In this document: piece by piece, positions 54,455-64,000 of the stretch
Layout: every line of letters starts with the position of its first letter
How positions within the stretch are numbered: position 1 is the stretch's first letter
Assembly: GCA_963281255.1 (NCBI GenBank)
Contig: OY725493.1
Location: 4,247,857-4,311,856, forward strand
Reading direction: 5' to 3'
Source: Aphrocallistes beatrix
Taxonomy: Eukaryota > Porifera > Hexactinellida > Sceptrulophora > Aphrocallistidae
DNA: 64,000 nt
Made by a program: the position numbers and the translations under genes
Notes under the pieces: generated by a model
What the model saw: only the letters and a program-made list of their open reading frames with translations
Told to the model about the DNA's origin: nothing
Databases searched by the model: none

Positions 54455-55456
54455 ATGATGAGTGAACTGAACGAGTTCCAACTGCACAACCCTCCAACCG
54501 ACACTATCACCCACCTCTGCTACACGCCCAACCCCCATTCCCGACACCTGCTCGCCAGCAGCTGGGACAAGAACCTCTACTTGTATGACGTATCAATGAA
54601 CAAAGCCATCTTCACGAAACCGCACTCCGCCTCTGTCCTCGCGTGCTGCTTCACGGACGAGAACCGCGTCCTGAGCGGGGGCCTCAGCCGCCAGCTGATC
54701 CTCACAGACCTGGCCAGACAGCAGGAGCAGGTGCTGGGCAGCCACGACGACGCCATCAAGTGCGTCAACTTCGCTCCTTCCCTCGGCTGCCTGGTCACGG
54801 GGAGCTGGGACAAATCGATTCGAGTCTGGGATCTTCGTCAGAGCAGAAATGTGGGCAGCTATCTACAGCCGGAGAAAGTTTTCACCATGGATTTGGCCGG
54901 AGAAGTGTTAGTAGTGGGGACTGCACAGAAAAATGTTTTAATTTGGGACCTTCGAAACATGGCTTCCGTCCAACAGCGTCGAATGTCAAGTCTCAAGTAC
55001 CAGACTCGCTGCCTGAGATGTTTCCCCAACCGGAAAGGATTCGTGATGAGCAGCATCGAGGGAAGAGTGGCAGTGGAGTCTCTCTCAGACTCGAACGAGA
55101 GTGTTGCGAAGGACAGGTATGCTTTCAAGTGCCACCGTGTCAAGAATGAGGACGGAATGGAGTACATATATCCGGTATATGCCATCTCTTTCCACCAGCA
55201 GCACAACACGTTCGCAACGGGAGGTGGAGATGGAATGGTGAATGTCTGGGATGGGTTTAATAAGAAGAGACTCTGTCAATTTGCCCAGTACCCCACTGAC
55301 ATCTCTACGCTCGCTTTCCATCCTGACGGAACTCAGATCGCGATTGCGAGCTCTTGTGTTTTTCCTGAGCAAGGAAAGGAGTATGAAAAAGATGCTATCT
55401 ATATCAGAAAAGTTGGAGAGGTGGAAACGAAACCAAAGAAACCTCCTCCAAAATAA
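54455..55456 (+). CDS. BUB3: Mitotic checkpoint protein BUB3
   Basis: WD40 protein that brings BUB1 and BUBR1 to phosphorylated KNL1 at kinetochores and so delays anaphase. 333 residues (human 328), no intron. The start MMSELNEFQLHNPP aligns with the family start; the frame extends upstream, but tatattag ends 4 bases before the ATG. Seven WD blades are visible: LLASSWDKNLYLYDV, RVLSGGLSRQLILTDL, LVTGSWDKSIRVWDLR, LVVGTAQKNVLIWDLRNM, then the conserved QQRRMSSLKYQTRCLRCFP and SSIEGRVAVE, FATGGGDGMVNVWDGFNKKR, and LAFHPDGTQIAIASS. The last residues VETKPKKPPPK match the family's Lys/Pro-rich tail. Confidence 0.98.
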   Translation: MMSELNEFQLHNPPTDTITHLCYTPNPHSRHLLASSWDKNLYLYDVSMNKAIFTKPHSASVLACCFTDENRVLSGGLSRQLILTDLARQQEQVLGSHDDAIKCVNFAPSLGCLVTGSWDKSIRVWDLRQSRNVGSYLQPEKVFTMDLAGEVLVVGTAQKNVLIWDLRNMASVQQRRMSSLKYQTRCLRCFPNRKGFVMSSIEGRVAVESLSDSNESVAKDRYAFKCHRVKNEDGMEYIYPVYAISFHQQHNTFATGGGDGMVNVWDGFNKKRLCQFAQYPTDISTLAFHPDGTQIAIASSCVFPEQGKEYEKDAIYIRKVGEVETKPKKPPPK

Positions 55457-55574
55457 TCTCATTCTGTTTAGATGTATGGCACGATAAATAATGATCAGTA
55501 GAGATCAGAATCTTATACGATAATGTACAGCCCTAATTTCAATTTATTACGAAATTCGTAGTATGTCTTCAGAG

Positions 55575-55830
55575 TAGTGGCGTAGTCAAGATTTAACTTG
55601 TGTGGTGCGCTATCACATCGAGATGTTGCACATATAACTGAATGTGAAATTCTCAAACTCTCCAATCTCGTCGTGTTACACGCAAATCAGGACGAAATGT
55701 GATCTCACAACATACCCCTCCAATCCTAACAATTTGTATCGCAATGCATGTCTAACTGTTCATGTGCGCACTACCGCACCAGTATCGCTTAAGGTGATTA
55801 GTAAGAAGGGAGACCTTGGCTACGCCTCTG
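55575..55830. repeat. Probable hAT MITE between BUB3 and the next gene
   Basis: Ends agtggcgtagtcaag and cttggctacgcctctg, with imperfect 8-bp flanks CTTCAGAG / CTTTGAAG (six of eight). The open frame 55644-55874 lies inside and is a by-product. Confidence 0.6.
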
Positions 55831-56202
55831 CTTTGAAGCCAAGAGCTAAGGCAATGAAGTATACAAGATGTTAGCATCTTATTGCATTCGCGACTCCTCC
55901 AGCCGAACTATAGCCTTTTTCAGATGCAGTTAAACCATTTTTTTCTTACACCGGGTTTTTTACTTGTCGTTTTTTTCTAACTATTTATTACTATTTATGA
56001 TGTAAAAAATTCCAAATCTATGTTAATTTCCATCAGGTTTTTTCTTACTGTTTGAAACTAAAAAATAGTAAGAAAAGAGACTGTACTTCCTAACATATAC
56101 TATATGTACGTACAGTGCACTATTTCATATATAATTTTTAATGATTACATCGTCTGTCGTTCTGTAAAGCTAGCATCTATTTGTCCACTGACCAGATACC
56201 TA
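55831..56202. other. Spacer upstream of the ankyrin gene
   Basis: T-rich runs with tttttcttac words (55920-56060). Ends ttgtccactgaccag, acceptor-like, 7 bases before the next ATG. Confidence 0.45.
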
Positions 56203-57795
56203 ATGGCTAACAATGTGGATAAGACGCCACCATATCATCAGGGAATGTTGGACTATTTAATGATTGCCTTTAATTGCTGTAAGATAAAGGTAGAACTCCA
56301 CCCTGTGCTGCAAGAAAAGTTCTCTCAGAGGGTTTTCCACACACAATACCAAGATTCATACAGCAATTCTGTCCTACATTACATCCTCGTATCTCCGTTT
56401 ACTGTGCACTGCAAGATATTTTTCATCCAAACTTACTTCTCTTCCACTGATCTCTTGCTTCCTAACGAAGACGGGGTTTCACTTTTAGACCTAGCTGTTA
56501 TACAGAATGAGCCAGCTCTGGTGGTGTACATCCTGTCAGAGTCAGGCCTCACAATCCGCGATGAACTTATGATGAGAGCTTGTAGGATCTTACTTTTCTT
56601 CGACCACTTTGCACTAAACAATCTATTCGGAGGAATCTACGAAATATTCTCATCATATATTTATAAAAATAGGTCCATTCTCGAGCCAATCGAGAACCAG
56701 TTAAGAGCAGTGCCATCTGACGCTGATGGGATAGAGACAGCGTTCAAGCTATTATTAGACTCTCAGAGATGTACTGAGATTGCTCGTTCTTTAGGTGCAC
56801 TGAACTTTCTCAAGACTGATAATAAGATGGATTTTTATCACTCTTGCATACTCATCGTTTCCAACAAAGCGATTCCAACGATAAATGAGAGCATGCTTGA
56901 GCACGTCCCTGGTTATCTATGTATCCAATCAACGAAGATTATGAACGATGCATACTTGACTGGTCGAGGCCCACTCTCCCCGGTCCGTTCGAGCCTCTCG
57001 TTCTACTGCGACTGGTACCTCTGCTCGCTATACAAACTCCTCCATGATGACCTGTTCCATCTCGCTGAGATCACAGTGCTCAAGTCCCTGTTCCTCTTTG
57101 TCAACACTCTCAGTCTCTGGTATGGGTACTACCCTAAATACAAATCGATGGACATGGACCAAGTCAAACAGAGCATGCAGAATTTCCTAGAGAGAGCGGG
57201 AAGTCTGAGGCTGACGCTCTCTTCTTCAGGAATTCCTTTTAAGCGCTACTTCACTCTCATCAACATCTTCTGTCTCATCAAGCACTGCGTTCACAGGAAC
57301 TTAGATCCAGACATCGACATGGAGTTTATTCAGTTTTTGGTTGAGTGCGGATTTAGCCTGAATGAGAGAGACATGTTCGGCTGCTACCCTCTACACACTC
57401 TCACGTCTACCATCCCCCACCAGCGGTATCAGTATAAATCCATTACTAGCATCTTGGAGTTCCTGCTACAGAGCAGGGCGTATCCGCTCTCATTTGACTG
57501 TTACTGCGAAGGCAATGCTTTCAAACTTGCTAATCCCATCAATAGACAAGTTTTAGAATATTGCTACCCCAAACCTTATTCTCTCAAGAGTCTCACCGCT
57601 CTCTACTTCGTTTCTGAATACCCTGATGTGGTTCATAACCTTAATCTTCCGCAAGAGATTCATGATCTCATTTTGATTCACTCGAATCAACTGCCTTTCC
57701 TCAAAATAAGAGGATTCGATTCAAATAAGATTGTTATCAGGCATAATGATCGTTTTGAGGATGTGTGTATTTGTACTGAAGTATTATTTTTTTGA
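56203..57795 (+). CDS. Ankyrin/SOCS-box-like protein, probably FEM1-like
   Basis: 530 residues, no intron. The start MANNVDKTPP is chosen because tccactgaccag ends 7 bases before it; the frame is open further up. Ankyrin-type helices are visible at DGVSLLDLAVIQNEPALVVY (about residues 88-107) and NERDMFGCYPLHTL (about 385-400). The middle is helical and resembles the TPR-like part of FEM1 proteins in layout, not clearly in sequence. Near the C-terminus, YSLKSLTALYFV followed by LPQEIHDLILIHS has the shape of a SOCS/VHL-type box, which binds Elongin B/C and Cullin-2. If right, it selects substrates for a CRL2 ubiquitin ligase by reading C-terminal degrons. It may instead be another ankyrin/SOCS-box (ASB-like) protein. 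Only 186 bases separate it from CCT5. Confidence 0.6.
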   Translation: MANNVDKTPPYHQGMLDYLMIAFNCCKIKVELHPVLQEKFSQRVFHTQYQDSYSNSVLHYILVSPFTVHCKIFFIQTYFSSTDLLLPNEDGVSLLDLAVIQNEPALVVYILSESGLTIRDELMMRACRILLFFDHFALNNLFGGIYEIFSSYIYKNRSILEPIENQLRAVPSDADGIETAFKLLLDSQRCTEIARSLGALNFLKTDNKMDFYHSCILIVSNKAIPTINESMLEHVPGYLCIQSTKIMNDAYLTGRGPLSPVRSSLSFYCDWYLCSLYKLLHDDLFHLAEITVLKSLFLFVNTLSLWYGYYPKYKSMDMDQVKQSMQNFLERAGSLRLTLSSSGIPFKRYFTLINIFCLIKHCVHRNLDPDIDMEFIQFLVECGFSLNERDMFGCYPLHTLTSTIPHQRYQYKSITSILEFLLQSRAYPLSFDCYCEGNAFKLANPINRQVLEYCYPKPYSLKSLTALYFVSEYPDVVHNLNLPQEIHDLILIHSNQLPFLKIRGFDSNKIVIRHNDRFEDVCICTEVLFF

Positions 57796-57981
57796 ATCTC
57801 TTTTTTTTATAGGCGTATTCATCTTTTCATTTAGATACTATACAGCTATATAGTTAGCTGTTTCAATGTCATAGACGCATTCTCTATGCGATCTTGCTAA
57901 ATGCAAACATTCTCATCTTATAAATTGGTATCTATGATTATTTACATTGTGAGTGCGCTCCTTAGTTCTAGCTAGGACATC

Positions 57982-60900
57982 ATGTCGATAGCCTTTGATG
58001 AGTTTGGGACGCCTTTCATCATAATGAAGGACCAGGAATCTAAGTCGAGGCTGGCTGGGATAGAAGCGGTGAGGTCTCACATCTCGGCGGCTAAGGCAGT
58101 ATCTCAGACACTCCGCACGTCCCTGGGACCACGGGGCATGGACAAGATGATGGTGAACTCGGACGGTGACGTCACGATCACAAATGACGGGGCGACCATT
58201 CTCAGCATGATGGACGTGACTCACCAGATTGCCAAACTAATGGTGGAGCTGTCTAAGTCCCAGGATGACGAGATTGGAGACGGGACCACTGGCGTGGTCG
58301 TGTTAGCCGGGGCCCTGCTAGAACATGCAGAGGGACTCCTGGACAAAGGTGACTTGATCTGAGAACTGGAAAAACTGTACTTACGTCATTTTATAAATGT
58401 TAATCCATTATCTGTATTCAGAAGGTCGTGGAAATAGAATATTTTCGATTCGTCCATTGTATATCTCAGGGGATCAGCTTTCGATTTGCATATAGAGTTG
58501 TTGTGATAGGACAATTATCGTGGTTCCTATCCCGATTTAAGTGCATCAGTTTAGGATACTGCTTCGAACGTGATTTTTTGCTTCCCTAAGGTTGTATTTC
58601 TTTCTGAGCAAATTTATTAAAACTGATCCCTTAAATTCCATTAAATTCTACAAATCAAAAACCATAAATATTGATTTATTTGAAGTATTATGTTTTTAGG
58701 CTGGGGGAATAAATTTTTTGGAATTATTTTTTTGAAATAGTAGACTGCCACTTTTGTCCCACTTTTTAAAGGGGCGAAAATTGGGGAAAAATCCACTATA
58801 AGTTGCATAATTACTCTTTATCACAGTTTATTCTACAGAACACCTCCCGTTTACTTCACACATACTCTATATATATTGTAGGCTCTTAATTAATTGACCG
58901 TGTAATGATTTTATTTCACGATTTCAAACAATATATCACCAAATTCATTTTTAAACCATTTCAATGGAAAGATTCCAATTTTTCGACAGGAACCTAAACC
59001 GATGTACATAAATCGAATGTAGCAATCACAGTAATTGTCCTATCACAACAACTTAATGTGCAAATCGAATGCTGATCCCTTAAGGCAGTGGTTCCTAACG
59101 GAGTCCCTTAGTGGTCCACATAATATATGAATAATTCCTATAGTCCAAAGGTTGAAAACCGCTGCCTCAAGGAATACGTAGACAAATCGAAAATATTATG
59201 TATTTCAACTACCTTTTGAATACAGATAACACCTCAGTTCTTATGAAATGACCCAAGTATTATCAAAGTTGATATGCTATTGCGGTGTAGGCATCCATCC
59301 TATCAGAATTGCAGATGGGTATGAGATGGCCATGCAAATCGCTCTGCGCCATCTCAACAAGATCGCGGAGAGGTACCAGGTCAACATCCAGGAGAAAGAG
59401 CCCCTCATCAAGGTGGCCATGACCACACTGGGCTCCAAGATCATCAGCAAGTGTCACCGGCAGATGGCCGAGATCGCAGTGGAGGCCGTCCTCTCCGTGG
59501 CCGACTTCGAAAGGAGCGATGTTGACTTCGAATTAATCAAGGTACCCATTAGAATGACTCTCTATTTGTGCTAGCTAAGCACTCTCCGTTCACAACTTCA
59601 GTAATAAGTCACAGAGTGGATAATTGTCTGAGGATGAATTACAGAACAATAGAACAAATAAGATCTATTGGCATAGAACTATGCAACAATATGATGACTT
59701 ACCATAATTTTGCTAACGGGTGTGTGTACTCTGACACCATGTTTATATATGCTGCAGGGACGTCGCCAGGATGTTCCCTCTAGGAAGGGCAGAGCGAGTC
59801 CCCAGGATGTGACAATATTTGATTCTTGACGTAATATGCCCAGACAAATTTTGACAAAATAAATGTAATATTTTTCAAAAATTTAGTTTATTAATCCTAA
59901 TAGGAGTTGGAAACACCAGAAACTATAGATACATATTTGCCACGAGGTATAGCCCCGAGGGGCTATAAAAAATAATTTTCGCGACACCGAAATACCGGAA
60001 TATGAGTATTCACATATTTATCGTAACTGGTGTCATTTGGTGCTTGTCCTTAGCTCCAGAATTGTTTTAAGTAGTCTCAGATAGATTAATATTTCATAAT
60101 AGAAGTATCATCATACAGTGTAGCTACATTTCTATTTGAAATCTAAATTGAGTTTGCAACATGTATCAAGAGTTCAGATTTCTTCATAAGATTCGATCTT
60201 AACTTACGTATCGTAATAAATTAAATTTCTGTTTCAGGTGACGAGCAAAGAAGGCGGGAAGCTAGAGGAGTCTCAGTTGTACAAGGGAGTTCTGATCGAC
60301 AAAGACTTCAGTCATCCTCAAATGCCGAAACTTGTAAAAGATGCCAAGCTCGCTATTCTCACTTGTCCCTTCGAACCTCCCAAACCCAAGACTAAGCACA
60401 AGCTGGATGTAACTAGCGTGGAAGACTTCCAGAAGCTGAGAGAGTACGAGAAAAAGAAATTTGAAGAGATGGTATGTTATGACTAAGCTGTGACAACCCG
60501 AAGGATTCCCAAATCCTCACAGACGTATCAATCACTTTATACTAACACACTAACTCTGTAGGTTCGAGAGGTGAAGGAGGCCGGAGCGACGGTGGCCATC
60601 TGTCAGTGGGGATTCGATGACGAGGCCAACCACCTGCTGCTACAGAACGAACTGCCTGCTGTGAGGTGGGTGGGAGGTCCCGAGATCGAGCTGATCGCCA
60701 TCGCCACGGGAGGAAGGATCGTTCCAAGGTTCTCCGAGCTCACGTCCGCCAAGCTGGGGAAGGCAGGACTCGTGAGGGAATTGTACTTCGGCACTACGAA
60801 GGACCGAATGCTAGTGATAGAGGAGTGCCAGAACACGAAAGCGGTAACCATCTTCCTGCGCGGAGGGAACAAGATGATCATCGAAGAGGCGAAGAGGAGC

Positions 60901-61320
60901 ATGCATGACGCCCTGTGCGTCGTGAGGAATCTCGTCAAGGACGACAGGGTCGTGTACGGAGGCGGGGCCTGTGAAATCGCTTGCTCCATCGCAGTGGCAG
61001 AGGAGGCAGACAAGGTGTCGACGCTGGAGCAGTATGCAGTGAGAGCTTTCGCAGATGCGCTCGACTCCATCCCCATGGCTCTCGCAGAGAACTCCGGGTA
61101 TAACCCGATCGAGTCTGTAGCGCAGGTCAAGTCGCAACAGATCGAGAAAGGCCTCTTCAACCTGGGAATCGACTGCCTGGGAAAAGGATCCAATGACATG
61201 AAGGCGATGAATATAATCGAGACTCTAATCGGGAAGAAGCAGCAGCTGAGTCTAGCCACGCAGCTGGTGAGGATGATACTCAAGATAGACGACATACGTG
61301 TGCCGGGCCCTTCAATGTGA
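57982..61320 (+). CDS. CCT5: T-complex protein 1 subunit epsilon, four exons
   Basis: Subunit of the cytosolic TRiC/CCT chaperonin that folds actin, tubulin and WD40 proteins with ATP. Exons: 57982-58348, 59291-59541, 60238-60471 and 60562-61320; 536 residues (human 541). All introns are GT-AG: 942, 696 and 90 bases. Family motifs: [24 protein letters not shown], the catalytic [52 protein letters not shown] and the GGGACEIA box. Epsilon-specific agreement includes the start ([17 protein letters not shown]), [23 protein letters not shown] and [12 protein letters not shown] [20 protein letters not shown]. The start is marked by tagctag 6 bases upstream. Confidence 0.98.
58420..59225. repeat. 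Inverted-repeat element in CCT5 intron 1
   Basis: The left arm (tgtattcagaaggtcgtgg, ggggatcagctttcgatttg, gttgttgtgataggacaatt) is mirrored on the right (aattgtcctatcacaacaac, caaatcgaatgctgatccct, accttttgaatacag), with arms of about 170 bases and AT-rich sequence between. It fills most of the intron. The right arm is interrupted by the MITE at 59086-59164. Confidence 0.8.
59086..59164. repeat. 79-bp hAT MITE nested in CCT5 intron 1
   Basis: Ends CAGTGGTTCCTAACGG and ggttgaaaaccgctg; flanks CCTTAAGG / CCTCAAGG (seven of eight). Confidence 0.8.
59542..60237. other. CCT5 intron 2
   Basis: 696 bases between a GTACCC donor and a tctgtttcag acceptor. A hAT-like end cagggacgtcgccagg is at 59756 with no clear partner. 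Confidence 0.6.
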
Positions 61321-61642
61321 GCTGTGCTGTTAGGAAGTAGTTTCGTCATGTGTAGTATGCAATTAGAGATATAGTTATATTATAGTTGTCTTGGCAGAAG
61401 TTTAGAAGTTAGTAATTGCAATGATGATTCGAAAGAACTCAGACTTTAATTAGGATGGGAGCAGAGGGTGTGCATTTCCCTTACGATGCTCAAAACTGTG
61501 TTTATAACCATCGGATGCCTACATTGAAAGCACCCCTAACTTTCTTATATGCTACTCAATTTTTTTTAATCGGAATGCCCGCCCCCTAATGCGAATTGTA
61601 AGAAACAATGTTACTTCCTAAATATCGATAATTAGACGTAGA

Positions 61643-63010
61643 ATGAGCTCAGACAACTCGTGTAATGCTGGCAAGTTTAAAGAGAGAGCTCAAGTAGGGT
61701 ATAGACCTCGGAACAGGAGCGGGGGGTACGCCATTCTGATAGCACTGCTGGAAGGAGAACAAGAATGTCTCTTCTCGCTGAGGAAGAAAGAAGTGATGAA
61801 CAGAGCTCAGTACCACTCAGACGCATCCTTCTTAGAGACCAATAATACATTCTATAGCGCCTGGAGCGCTATGAGCGCCCTCGTCAGAAAGGGATTGGTT
61901 GTGACGTCAGGACATCCGACTAAGTATGCGCTCACCAACGAAGGGAGGAAGATGGCCGGTCAGTTTCAAGATCAGATTAAAAAGGTAGATTTGGCTGCTG
62001 GGGATTTCTGTCAATGCAGCAATACCAAAGTTGCATCTCCTCATAGCAATACGCCCTCTCAGCCACAAATAATTTCATTCGTAAAGCAGGACTCACACAA
62101 ATCTAATTTGGACGACTCTACAGAAGACGAGTCAATTACTTCTTGTACCGACACCACAGCCACACTGCATCCAGGCTCGTACGAGGTTATCCTGATCTGC
62201 GATAGCCTCGAGTACCAGGCACTCTTGAATTCAGACAAGAGGAAAGTTAAGGTGGATCTGTTCCAAGACATGCTCAGTTCTGGGATTAAGTTCGAATCTC
62301 AGCGCTTGTCAGTTGGCGACTTTATCTGGGTAGCTAGGTCTGCCTCCCACGAGCTGGTTCTCCCCTACATCGTGGAGAGGAAGCGACTAGACGACCTCTC
62401 CAAGAGCATCATCGATAACAGGTACCAAGAGCAGAAGGAGCGACTCGTCAATACTGGCTTAAAGCCGATTTACTTGATCGAGATGCACTCCTTTAAAGGA
62501 ACAATCGATAGGGATTCTTTGATGAACGCGGTTTTTCTCACAAACATTCGCGATGATTTCATTGTAAAGTTCACTCGTGACCTTTTCGAGACGATGCGCT
62601 ATCTTGTAAACTTCACCTCTACCCTCGTCAACTTGTATGAAGGCGAAACTCTTCATGCGAAATTGTCTGAATCAATTTCCAAACCGATGGATACAGAATT
62701 GATGCAACTCAAATATTTTCAGAGAAGATTCTCTAAAACCATTCCCATTAGTTTATCAGACATGTTTGCTAAACTGTTGTTGCAGATTCCTCGGGTGACT
62801 GAGAGTGAAGCCATCGCCATCATCCGTCAATACCCTACTCTCTCTTCTTTATTGGACAGGTATGGTGGACTGAGTGAGAGGGACGGGAGAAGTCTGCTCC
62901 AGGATATTAAAACACACTACACTATTGGGAGGAGAATTGGTCCTAACCTTAGCGCCGTTATATACGAATTCTACATGACAAATACGGCCAGCAATCTATC
63001 TAATTCTTAA
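61643..63010 (+). CDS. MUS81: Crossover junction endonuclease MUS81, N-terminally short
   Basis: Catalytic subunit of the MUS81-EME structure-specific nuclease, which cuts replication and recombination intermediates. 455 residues (human 551), no intron. Residues 15-115 are the winged-helix domain (VGYRPRNRSGGYAILIALLE...GLVVTSGHPTKYALTNEGR). Residues 165-300 are the ERCC4/XPF nuclease with the signature VGDFIWVA ... IVERKRLDDLSKSII, and the conserved RYQEQKERL. The C-terminus (residues 375-440) is a helix-hairpin-helix pair. The N-terminal HhH domain of other MUS81 proteins is absent. The start at 61643 follows the acceptor-like gataattag by 7 bases, and no coding sequence for the missing part is visible in the 322-base gap after CCT5. 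Confidence 0.95.
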   Translation: MSSDNSCNAGKFKERAQVGYRPRNRSGGYAILIALLEGEQECLFSLRKKEVMNRAQYHSDASFLETNNTFYSAWSAMSALVRKGLVVTSGHPTKYALTNEGRKMAGQFQDQIKKVDLAAGDFCQCSNTKVASPHSNTPSQPQIISFVKQDSHKSNLDDSTEDESITSCTDTTATLHPGSYEVILICDSLEYQALLNSDKRKVKVDLFQDMLSSGIKFESQRLSVGDFIWVARSASHELVLPYIVERKRLDDLSKSIIDNRYQEQKERLVNTGLKPIYLIEMHSFKGTIDRDSLMNAVFLTNIRDDFIVKFTRDLFETMRYLVNFTSTLVNLYEGETLHAKLSESISKPMDTELMQLKYFQRRFSKTIPISLSDMFAKLLLQIPRVTESEAIAIIRQYPTLSSLLDRYGGLSERDGRSLLQDIKTHYTIGRRIGPNLSAVIYEFYMTNTASNLSNS

Positions 63011-64000
63011 TTTGCAGTTCTATTGTTGTAATCTATTTAAATTCTATTAAACGGTTTGAAACCCTTCGTTGCCTAGGAATTTTGCTGCGTCATTTCCGGT
63101 TTAAGCTATTTTTAGTAGGGAAGCTATACAAGTTTGGGGTAGTTACTATAAATTGAAAAATCCCAGGTGCAAATTAGGGATTTACTAAAAGATATAATAT
63201 ACGTATAGGTTCAGTCTTGCTACATTCGCTTTGTTGCAATGGGAAGATCATTGTTTGTGTAGTTTATGCTTTTGCATTTGGATTTCACTGAAATGAGTCT
63301 GCCCGAGTTTATTTCAGTCTTTCCTCTGAGTTATGAGATTGCGTTAATGTGATGGTTTTAGTAGATTGGAAATTTCCTCCTATTATAGTTAAAATACGCT
63401 GAAGTCCTATTTTGGTAAAAACATGTTGAATTTTGAAGTCGGAAACTCCCAAAAGCCCCCTTTGGAGGCTTTGTTTACCTAAAATGCCCGCTTGGTTCAA
63501 TAATTATATTAAAATTAGGCCTAAATTTGGGGATCTTTTAACATACAATTTTCAATTCTGTGCTATTTGGCGTCATTTAACCATAAATGTTTGGTGGACA
63601 TTCTTGATTTGGTTGATACGGATACATAAAATTGATTAAACATCTTAAGATGACAAAAAATAATGTACTGTACCTACTAATAGTCCTTACAATGATCTAC
63701 GTATTTTGTAAAATTTATTGGACTACTTTGTACAACATCAGTCATTGATTGATTGTTTTATTCATACTTAATTTCATTCAAAATAAATAGTATTATTAAT
63801 TAATCCTTTCCTACGAAGCTAGGTAGTTTTGCACAAATTGTGATATATTTACAAACTTGAAGAAAATTGGGAACAGTGTACACGCAGGCTTATGGGTATT
63901 CGGGGAAATACAGAGAATTACTTCCGACCACGCTCTCTACAGTGACGGGCAGAGGTGATATCATGCTTATTTATTTCATTTTAATTGTTAGTTCAGGCTA
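63011..64000. other. Intergenic after MUS81
   Basis: No gene recognised. A hairpin cccaaaagccccctttggag near 63445, with outer mirrored words, resembles the tips of the 47849-48287 MITE. The open frames of about 65 codons are unconvincing. Confidence 0.5.

Noticed and set aside
55644..55874. 76-codon frame after BUB3
   Set aside because: It lies inside a probable hAT MITE and is not conserved with anything I know.
60603..61349. 248-codon frame on the - strand of CCT5 exon 4
   Set aside because: It is the antisense shadow of a highly conserved exon; the Ser-rich translation matches no family.

Overview
This is nuclear DNA from a ciliated eukaryote, most likely an animal. The evidence is spliced genes, Ty3/gypsy, piggyBac, Tc1/mariner, hAT and Helitron-like elements, and orthologs of RSPH10B (motile cilia), BUB3, CCT5 and MUS81. 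The species cannot be named from the sequence. The window is AT-rich and splits into two very different parts.

From 1 to about 50.7 kb it is almost all repeats: one unrecognised membrane-protein ORF (1375-2157), two Ty3/gypsy elements with clear LTRs and target duplications (6189-9489 and 38572-45223), a DD37E Tc1/mariner element (27241-28624), an open two-exon piggyBac transposase gene (29118-35096), many nested terminal-inverted-repeat MITEs, several long foldback repeats, and a large family of Helitron-like fragments built from an AT-rich body, a (TA)n hinge and a GC-rich hairpin end. A palindromic 44/45-bp minisatellite occurs twice, 41 kb apart and in opposite orientation (3580-4110 and 45260-46555). 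Inside the second gypsy element, on the opposite strand, is a complete four-exon gene for an OTU-type cysteine protease (42862-44346).

From about 51 kb to 63 kb the window is gene-dense. Five + strand genes follow head to tail: RSPH10B, BUB3, an ankyrin/FEM1-like gene, CCT5 and MUS81. Four have no intron in the coding region; CCT5 has three. Every one of the five has a splice-acceptor-like YAG 4 to 7 bases before its start codon, and the last three genes are only 187 and 322 bases apart. This suggests spliced-leader trans-splicing, possibly of an operon, or 5'UTR introns ending just before the start. The five proteins do not share one pathway: they cover cilium structure, mitotic checkpoint, probable ubiquitin-ligase substrate choice, cytosolic protein folding and DNA repair.
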